A stretch of DNA of 64,000 bases from Macrotrachela quadricornifera (taxonomy: Eukaryota; Rotifera; Eurotatoria; Philodinida; Philodinidae). Position 1 is the stretch's first letter. Each line of letters begins with the position of its first letter. Where the stretch lies: contig JAJEKB010020696.1 in the NCBI GenBank assembly GCA_022393335.1, positions 331,384 to 395,383 of the forward strand, given 5' to 3'. Below the pieces are notes generated by a model, which searched no databases, was not told the DNA's origin, and saw only the letters and a program-made list of their open reading frames with translations. Shown here piece after piece: positions 55,901 through 64,000 of the stretch. The position numbers and the translations under genes were made by a program.

Positions 55901-57754
55901 AACTAAAATTTCATTGGTCAAGCAAGTAACCAATCAGGTGAATTTCTCTTGAAAATGTTATGGACAATATTGTAGATAGTATTCTGAAAAAATTTACCAT
56001 TGTGTTCTCACTTTTGATCTAGTGACTGAATACAGAAAATTATTTTCTCTCTACATGCACAATATCGAGCTCGTTAATATACTCTATTCAGAAGTTAGAA
56101 GTATTTTCTCTCTGAATTCCATGGTTCCCCTGAGTAGCTCCAGAAAAACAGAGTTTCGAGTTTCAACTTGAAATTTTACACAGAGGCAAATCCTAGAGAG
56201 AATAGTTTATTACGAAAGTGTCAGTTCTTTTCGTTGAACCTATGTTGAAGTAAGAACATCGGAATCTGTAGATATATTAGAAATACAAACAATATGTTGT
56301 TATTCTAGCCGTATTTTATAATAGGATCAACGAAAAGATTTGATACTTTCGTAATAAACTATTCTCTCTAGGATTTTTCTCTATGTAAAATTTCAAATTG
56401 AAACTTGAAATTCTGTTTTTCTGGTGTTGTATATGAGAAACTACGGGATTCAGAGAGACAGTTTTCTAAAAAAGTAATATCTCCACAGTAATAAGCTATC
56501 AATTCAAAAGTAATTGAACAGTCCTGTGTGTTTCCTTGTCAGCATTGTTGACTATTCCTATCTTGATCTATTTTAGGATGATTCGGGGTCATTTGGGCGA
56601 TTTTTGCACTTTCGAGAAAATATTTATAATTCCTGAATGAAACATACTACCGAGCTCTATATTATGCATATAGAAAAAGAATAATTTTCTCTACTGAGTC
56701 ATTAGAGTAGAAATCAGAATAGAGTGGCAAATATTTTTAGAATACCATCCACAATATTGTTCACAGCATTTTCAAGAAAAATTCACCTGATTGATCATGT
56801 GCTTGACTAATGAAATTTCAGTTAAATTTTTTGTTACTGAGAGATCACTCTTTTGAACCGTGATAACCTAATGTCTCTATCTTGCTTCTATCAATAGTTT
56901 TTCGTAATTAAACACTATCCGATGATTTTTAGCCCATCCTATATTAGATTCATTTCATTATGGTAATTACCACATATACAATCGAGTGTCCATTTTGAAA
57001 TACATCTATGTAAATTGTTCTCAATTCCTTCATCCGCCAAGGCTTGAAAATTCTTTAAACAAATAACCAATTGATTGTTGAATGTGTTAATTGCATTTTC
57101 CAAGAGGCCATTGTCATGAAACGATTGAGTCAGAATGCGTCGATGCTTTCTCCATTGCTCACCGGCACTAGAACGATATTTTTTCATAGAAAAGTTTTTA
57201 AAAATAAATCGTGAGCAACAATGATCGAACTATTGTCATCCAATGTCTTCAATTTATATACGCACCTAGTTAGCAATCCTTTTCTTAGCCAATCATGAAA
57301 CAGTTCATAGTCTTGTGACTTGACATTATTCTTGCTACTAGCAGCAAAAAAAGCCTAGAAAAATGTATTCTACAATCAATTTCGATTTTCTTTACATCTA
57401 TTACATACGTCCAAATAGTCGCATTTATTGAAGACAATACAGGGCCATAATAAAAACAATATGCAAATGACAGATTCATTTGGTAATTCGTTATAAAAAT
57501 CAAGAAGACGAAGAAGATATCCTATAAGATCGAATGTTTTTTTTTCACAATATGAAAATGATTGATTTACCTCGGTTTGGAGTAAGACCGCTTAATATTA
57601 AAAAATGTCCTATTATTGGTAGACGACCAATAGATGGAACTTTGAAACATGATAAATAGACTTGTCTTTGGTTAATAAATATACGTGCGTACGTATAAAA
57701 AGATCGTAATAATAATGCGATCACCACAATTATAATAAGAATCAATATATTCAT
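52969..57754 (-). CDS. CYP4-like cytochrome P450, complete, 11 exons
   Basis: Minus-strand exons: 57571-57754, 57409-57521, 57266-57354, 56971-57167, 55698-55764, 55511-55637, 55312-55455, 53628-53730, 53432-53569, 53197-53376, 52969-53141. All ten introns are GT-AG, all phases join, and the sum is 1515 nt (504 aa plus stop). An N-terminal membrane anchor (about residues 3-16) is followed by a proline-containing hinge ([12 protein letters not shown]). The C-helix W134-R-K-H-R138, the I-helix AGHDTT (307-312), the ExxR pair E366/R369, a PDRFLPER block and the heme loop [10 protein letters not shown] with Cys446 are all intact. Family role: an ER-bound heme monooxygenase; CYP4 members typically hydroxylate fatty acids or related lipids. 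Eight introns are 49-98 bp, but intron 4 (1206 bp) and intron 7 (1581 bp) are inflated by repeats. No stop or frameshift was seen. Confidence 0.93.
54349..54782. mobile_element. MITE in P450 intron 7
   Basis: ACGATCGTTTTCAACAATATA near 54352 is mirrored near 54759-54779. The interior is AT-rich, with TTAATAxCATAAATATT-like words and no coding capacity. End bases are uncertain by a few positions. Confidence 0.7.
54869..55172. mobile_element. GC-richer foldback MITE in P450 intron 7
   Basis: GATCTTTGATCTTTGGTTCTATCTCCGCCTT pairs with AGGCAGAGATAGAGTCCAAGATCAAAGAT at the other end; inner blocks (ATGCATACATCCTTCGAAAC, CAGACCTTA) also pair. Three overlapping ORFs on both strands are shadows of this palindrome. 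Confidence 0.75.
55820..56907. repeat. Nested foldback filling P450 intron 4
   Basis: The outer arms (GCGAAAAACTCTGG...ACATTAGG at the left; CCTAATGTCTCTATCTTGC...AGTTTTTCG at the right) continue inward past AATTTCATTGGTCAAG and CAATATTG. A second inverted pair inside (about 56060-56500, TACGAAAGTGTCA..., CTATTCTCTCTAGGATT) belongs to the family seen at 39428-39792. Removing the element would leave an intron of about 118 bp, near the size of the others. Confidence 0.8.
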
Positions 57755-58269
57755 CGTAGTTTATACTCTAAAAGAATAGATTTTCTCTCATAAATTCCTT
57801 AATAACCGTCTTCAGATGTGCATCCTTTTCTTTAGCCTTAATTGTCGCTCGTAGCATAATCTGAGTGTATTTTCGTCGTAATGTGATATCACAAGATTTT
57901 GTGTCGCAAATCTGATAACAAATTATGTCACTCTAACGCATGCACGACATAATATGTCGCACCTCTCCTGAGAAAACTGTGTTGTACACAGTTGCAGAGT
58001 CTGGATCCGATAGGATCAGATCGAGTCATAATGGATTCGAGCGGAGATCCATATCGTTTCCAAAAAACTGAAATAGCTAAACTGGTATTTTTGAATTATT
58101 CATGAGTACCTACTAACTGCAATCTGTTACTCTCCTAGTCCGCAGCAAAGTAATCAAAAAACGAAATTCAACTTTGAGAGGCGAAAATGCTCGTTCAACA
58201 AGGATCGGTGAAATAGACCTAAGCTGAAAATCTCAACTTAGCAGAAAGGAACTCAAGGGAGAAATTCAT
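57755..58269. promoter_or_regulatory. Upstream region of the P450 gene
   Basis: This is the sequence 5' of the P450 start codon. I see no clear TATA box or defined element. Several GTCGCA/TGTCGC words at 57890-57965 may be remains of a MITE related to the one at 34011 (TGTCGCA motif). Confidence 0.3.
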
Positions 58270-58640
58270 GCCATAATGAGTTATTTGAAATCAACATAAA
58301 AAAAACGAATAGATCTATATGTATTTCGAAATATTCAGAAAACTTTCATTTTTCTCGAAAAATTTAGTCTTCGTTGTCTCAGAAACGGTTTGAAAAAATA
58401 AATAAATCAAAATGTCATGCTGATTGTGGGAAATAGTTCTAAACTTTTAAAATACTAATAATTTCTCAAGATACAGGTATGTAAATAATAAAAATGAAGT
58501 TTTGATTAATTTATTTTTTGACTCATTTGTGAAATGACGAAGGCTGAATTTTTCCAGAAAAGTGAAAGTCCTCCGAATATATTGAAACATATACAGATCG
58601 ACTCATTTTTTTATGTTAATTTCAAATATCTTACTTGTTT
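58270..58640. repeat. Foldback element
   Basis: The left block (ATAATGAGTTATTTGAAATC...AGATCTATATGTATTTCGAAATATTC...GAAAGTTTTC mirror) pairs with 58525-58640 (CCGAATATATTGAAACATATACAGATC...TTAATTTCAAATA). The arms are about 110 bp. Confidence 0.65.
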
Positions 58641-59184
58641 TGATCATAACCGTGATTAATATGGCTAAAAAGGGTAAACATCATCGGAAGAAAATTGTTG
58701 TTATCCATTTGAACTAAAGAATCTTAACTCGGCTACTGATATGTGGCCATGTTTTTTTCTCGAGCAAATCATACGTATTCTTGTAACCTATCACTCATTC
58801 TACTAGCATTAAAATTTCGAACACCGAAGTATTCTTATTTTTTGTGACATCAGGCTTACAAGATCAGCTAGTGATCGAAAATGCATCGATCTGAACTAGT
58901 CAAGCGTTCTTGTCCACTTATTTTCTGCTCAAGGAAAAGATTATTTGTGTGACGTCTTAGTACTAAAATGAAGTTGAAATAGCGTTCTAGTCATCGCACT
59001 ATGAATGAGCTCATTGATCGCTAATTTCATATCACAAGGTGCCTATATCGTCCGAGTACATACCCAGAAGAGATGCTGTAATCATGGTCAAGCTTGTAAG
59101 TGACATAAATACGCCTACTTTGGGGCTTTTTGCGAATAGTTTTACACTGTTAGATGTGACGGCTCAAGCACAAAATAAAAAAAT

Positions 59185-59680
59185 ATTTTGATACGCGGAT
59201 TATATTTGAAATTTTATCCTCTTTAACATACTGTATAATAATTGAAGATATCTTGATTCACAGCTAACGATGGAAGTATCCTAAGTGTTTCACTCCTTTC
59301 AAGTCGAGATTATATGCATCGTGTTGTTCCTAATGAACTATGAACACGTTGAAAAAAGTTTGGGCTTATAGTTTATTAGAACTGAGATACTGCATTTTTA
59401 TGATATTTATAAAGAGAATATCGTAATCCTCTCCAGGAGGTAAGGAAAATCCATTTTTCTCATCTTCTTGAGGATGATCACGGCATTCTGCTAAAAAAAA
59501 TATCATCAAAATGTGCAGTGTTCATTAGGAACTACATGATGAACATAATCTCGACTTAGAAGGAGTGAAACATTTAGGGTATTTCACTTGTGAGCTGTAG
59601 ATCATGATATCTTCAACTATTATACAGTGTGTTAAAGAGGACAAAATTTCACATATAATTCATGTATCAATCTATTTTTT
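59185..59680. repeat. Foldback element with GATACTGCATTTTTA core
   Basis: Left arm 59185-59345 (TATCCTCTTTAACATACTGTATAATAATTGAAGATATC, CACTCCTTT-AAGTCGAGATTAT) is mirrored by 59518-59680 (GATATCTTCAACTATTATACAGTGTGTTAAAGAGG). The centre carries GAGATACTGCATTTTTATGA, as in the foldback at 39428. Confidence 0.8.
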
Positions 59681-62600
59681 CATCTCGTACATTTTCGTCA
59701 TGATCATGACTCATAATGACGATATTGAGCTATTATGCATTATAAAATATTTTTATACAATGTACGTACATGTGAAAAAGGATACATATAACGATTAAAA
59801 AGAAACAAAGTTTTATTTTGTCAATATTCAAAGATAATGTAATAACATTACTTAGAAGGATGAACAAATGTGTATATGTATGATCATTACAATGTCGAAT
59901 ACTGTGTATGGCAACAAATTGAAAATGATAAGGAGAAGAACGATAGACAACAACGAGAATGGATGAAAAGCACAAAAGAATACCATAATAAATAGTCAGT
60001 AAATTTATTTATGTAATGACGCATATTGATATTAGTAATGAGGTGGGATAAAACGAACGAAAGAATATTATTCCCTGTGCTTATTCGAGTGAGTCGAGTA
60101 GTAAGAAAAGAAAGAGAATCGAAAATGCTAGAATAAATAAAGTGTAATGTGCAACGAATAGCATGCCTCTGCTCAAATGCGTGGTGGAAATTGAGAAAAG
60201 AAATGATGACGCGCAGCAGAGAAAAATCTGGCTTATTCGGTGTCTGAGCCAGAACGGCATAAACAGTAAAAGCACACAAAGTGAAAAATGCACAGATACG
60301 ACGTAGCGAATAAAGAATGCAAATCAGGCACACTAAAAATTAATGTGTCAGATGTGTTGTGCTTGTCGATGTATTGCTTGAGCGTGGTTCGAATTTAGTA
60401 TCCCTTACTTGTCGCTATTATCCTGTTTGACAGTAGACGATTACTGTTCTCAAACTCATTTAGAATCGACAATATTCTTATATGTTGCTCCTAGCACCAG
60501 AACTCAAAACGGGAAATGCTGAGATCTCATAAAAAACTATCCGTTTTTACTGAAGCTTACAGTACATTATAAGGACCATCGAATCCGAGTTTTCTCTCTC
60601 AAAAGGTCCTAAATGAAATTCAAAGTAATACTATAAAAAGAACTACATACATAAGCACATCGTTTATTAAAAGTTTCATATTGAATTTTCTTCCAATGAC
60701 AAATAATGTAGAATGATTAAACTACAGAATGTGGAAATGAAGTATAACGGAGGCTTTTCAGAAAGCTCGTCAGATTAAAATTATAGCGAATAGTTTATAT
60801 TGAAATATGATCTCTGGAATTCTTATTGAGCATGCTGCTGCTTTGATTACAAGAATTTTTTACAGGAAGCCAGACTCGTCCGGAATGTACGCTTGAAAAC
60901 GCACTAAATTTTATAGACAAATTATCAATCGATCAAATATAATTCGTTAAAATTGTATCAACAACATTTTTTTGAAGGAAAAAAAAACAATTTTAAAAGT
61001 ACAGTTAACGAAAAATAGTCCCTATGCAGATAAAAGAACCAGACATTGTGTTGTTGAATTCAGAGGTGTTTTCGATAGGACTTTCCCTACCGGCACCGGT
61101 AGAAACAGCCATACAGAATGGGACCTTTCAGTACACCGATCTAAGTCATTTTTCATTTTTTGCACTCTATAACATTGAAATCAACTCGTGAATAAGTTAT
61201 ATTCTTATTCTAACCACTTCAGCTAGAAGACAAATGTACCATTTTTACTACTACAATGCTTTTCACTATTTGCTTTTATATCACTTTCGTTCCTCAATAT
61301 ATGTTGATGAACAGAAAGCTTCATGTGACTATAAATTCTGTATTAATTTTATACTTTAATTAACTATTCGTCATATATCGACACTATTTATTATAGGAGT
61401 ACTAGTTCAACATTACTGTTAAGAAAATGCAAATACTTTTGCATTTAATTAACAAGTTAATTTAATTCTTTGACACTAATATCAAATTATTATATTAATT
61501 TTTCAATTCTCATACAAAAGTCTAATGAAAAAAGTATGAATGTACGATTGCGGACTGATTTATCTATATATAATTATTAATAAAATACACAATTATTATG
61601 CTGGTTTTCTTTATCACCGTTCAAACATAAATCCGTTGTTGAATTGACCTTTATTTCAACATTATTTCTTTTTACACACAAGTTAACGCCGAGCTACTCG
61701 CTCTCTTTTTTCTTTTTCTTTTTCTTTATATTAAGGATTTAAACTACTATCATCCACGGATGATATTATATGCGATATCATATAATTATGATATCGGTGA
61801 AGGTGAATGTTTTATAACTGCTATATCGCATATGGACGATATTGATCAAGGCTTATTTTATACAATTGTGATACCGGTTAAGGTTGATTGTTGATTTTAT
61901 ATAAATGTGATGTTATTAATAGATGACATCATGTAAGGATGATCTCGATATCACATATTCTGAGATGATCTGTACTTTTGTTGATGCAAAAAGTATTAGA
62001 ATTAGCTCTGTCGTCTTTGACGTCTATGAGGAATATATGCAGTAAATAATAGGACACATAAATAAATCTATAATAAACTATAATACTAAGTCATTTTTTG
62101 ATATTTTTTTAAATAAAAGAACGCTGCAACCACATGAATTTGTGATATATAAAAAATGCTTCTTTGACTTAATAGGATAATTATATACAATTTTTTTTAT
62201 TAAAATGTCCTTTGACATTAATAAAAAGTTTCTGATTTTCGAAAAAAAAAATTTCCCACTGAGTCGACCGGCCTACTGATCCCATTCTAGCTCTGGCGGA
62301 AATTTTAAGTGTGATGGTTGTGAAAACTGGATTGACTGGTAAGTGTAATATATAATACTATATTTTTGATTATATTCTTATTTTAAAAATGAACACTAGA
62401 TAAAATGAAAAAAGTTAAAAATGGAAAAAACAGATGATAGCAAGAAAAATTGATTTTAGTTCTGACGAATACAAAAAGACTTCTTGATAACTGTCTTGCA
62501 ATTCAGCGAAAATATAAAATTTGAATTCGAATTGTTGAATATCTGTTACGTATCCTTAAGTTGTAAGAAACATTAATCGAAATTACTAATGTCAATGTTT

Positions 62601-63864
62601 ATATTAATTAATTTCAATTCAAAATTATTTAGTTAGGCTTTGTATTTTATTATTTTGTGTGAAAATGTTTGCAGCAATAATTCTACGAATTAGATTTTGT
62701 AATACAGCTATATCAGTTTTTATTAGAAAAAGTTACATGACATTGTAAAACCACGCATCGAAACTGAAAAAAAGTGTTTCAAATACTTTTGTGAAACAAA
62801 TGTGTGATGATCGGCAACATTAATGATTGGATACTATGCCCAGACTATCAAAAATATAAAATTATCATTTTATAGAACTCATCAAGTTGTATTCAAAGCA
62901 AGTTTACGAGTTTTTGAAATTATTCTTAGATTAATTAGCCTGTGATATTGTTCTAATTGGCTGCTTCATCCATCTACGTTGAATATGTGCGTATGTTTTT
63001 TCTTATGTATTGAGCAACGAATATAAAGAAAGACAAACGTGCATCATGAGGCATAATGCAAAAATAAAACCTACGCAAAAGGCCGTCATCCATACACGTC
63101 ATATAACCATGTGTATGATTTACGGCGATTCATTGAGTCAGGTGAATAAACGTTAATGAAAAAACACCCATTAATATCAACAAATATAAATATGCAACAT
63201 AACTTGCTACCTATACACATCAAAATAACTTCAATACATTCTACCATTAATCTACAGCGTGAGTCTATCTAATTATCTGTATATCGGTTGGCTTAACTAA
63301 CAGGGTACTTTATACATCAGTATTTATTTCGAAACTCGAAGGAGGCGTTTATGTTAGATTGTAATTTAAGCAAATTTGGAAAATATATAAATTAACAAGG
63401 AAATTGCTCCTATTCTGTCCATATATGATAATCATTGTGCTCAAAAAAAGCCTAAGAAGGTATGGGCCAATCTTGTGATTTGACTCAAATATTTAAGTTT
63501 TACTAAAATTTCTCTGCCCTATCCTGATATTCTATCAATATCGGATTTTGGAATTTTGACCTGAAACTTGATCCATATAAAATCCTCAAATAAATTGGCT
63601 TGCGAAAAAAATTTCAGAAGTTTTGAACATAGTATCATTGAATAATGAATTTTTTTAAAAACTAGGCGTCTTTCCATAGATAATTTATAAAACATAAATA
63701 TTTTGGAAAATTCATATCTTGATGATACGTTGTCTATAACTTTTAAAAAACTAGTTTAATTAAGGGTTTTATGTAGTAAATTAATAAATTCTATTATTTT
63801 TGTATTATATGTTATTGACAATTTTTTTTTTTGTTCTAGATAGTTAATTATTTATTGTTGTGCA
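59681..63864. other. Intergenic region upstream of the last gene
   Basis: No gene is recognised in about 4 kb. ORFs at 59733-60333 on the minus strand overlap each other without family motifs. At 61750-61960 GATATC/GATATTAT/ATCATATAA words recur as an imperfect repeat. A TTCTAG at 63835-63840 just before the final ATG could be a splice acceptor of a 5'-UTR intron. Confidence 0.45.
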
Positions 63865-64000
63865 ATGGATAAAATCTTACAATTTGTTTCATTTATTTTT
63901 TGGTTAATTCGTAGTTTTTTGTCGATATGGATTCATCTTGGCAATCGTTTAATATACGGAAATCAAAAATTTAAATTACCACCTATCACAAATCAAATAT
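63865..64000 (+). CDS. N-terminal start of a gene leaving the window, possibly FAAH2-like amidase
   Basis: From ATG 63865 the frame stays open to the window end (45 codons): MDKILQFVSF..., one hydrophobic helix, then NRLIYGNQKFKLPPITNQI. A single N-terminal membrane segment followed by a basic, proline-containing linker (K-LPPI-N) is what fatty-acid-amide-hydrolase-2-like amidases have before the catalytic domain. The catalytic Ser-Ser-Lys region is outside the window, so this is tentative. Other single-anchor membrane enzymes would also fit. Confidence 0.4.
   Translation, partial: MDKILQFVSFIFWLIRSFLSIWIHLGNRLIYGNQKFKLPPITNQI

Overview
The window is AT-rich, repeat-dominated eukaryotic DNA. 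The few real genes have short GT-AG introns, mostly 49-98 bp, and sit among decayed DNA transposons, foldback elements, one LINE-type retroelement, a second RT fragment and a large minisatellite. Compact introns, many small TIR elements and a near-identical inverted gene pair fit an invertebrate such as a bdelloid rotifer. That assignment is inference; no marker gene here proves it.

Layout: (1) 603-1314 is the 3' end of a sphingosine-1-phosphate-phosphatase-like gene (+). (2) 1398-5293 is a decayed hAT transposon that received a piggyBac-type MITE. Tandem repeats, a foldback, an hAT fragment and a degenerate non-LTR retrotransposon (7259-11340) follow. (3) 11683-12813 (-) is an intact, intronless PAP2-family membrane phosphatase, called copy A. 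(4) 13.6-21.5 kb holds MITEs, a broken multi-exon gene (15363-16360, -) and a cluster of diverged repeats. (5) 21876-23965 is a minisatellite of about 26 units of about 81 bp, containing a 10-N assembly gap. (6) 24436-26139 is a mariner element with one in-frame stop. (7) 26.5-32.6 kb is a nested block: an hAT gene split by a 3.5 kb long-TIR DNA transposon and also by an hAT MITE. (8) 34-44.3 kb is a run of MITEs and foldbacks with no recognisable gene. (9) 44926-46056 (+) is PAP2 copy B, inverted relative to copy A and 32 kb away. (10) 46.2-52.5 kb is a decayed Tigger/pogo element with retroelement and satellite insertions, then a TIR element. (11) 52969-57754 (-) is a complete 11-exon CYP4-like cytochrome P450 of 504 aa. 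Foldbacks occupy its two largest introns. (12) 63865-64000 is the first exon of a gene leaving the window, possibly an amidase of the FAAH2 type.

The intact genes suggest lipid and xenobiotic metabolism (phospho-lipid phosphatases, a P450, perhaps an amidase), but nothing links them as a pathway. The strongest observation is the inverted PAP2 pair. By hand alignment the two coding sequences differ at 6 of about 1130 positions, 5 of them silent, while the 5' flanks are heavily diverged. That pattern suggests gene conversion or recent homogenisation between inverted copies.
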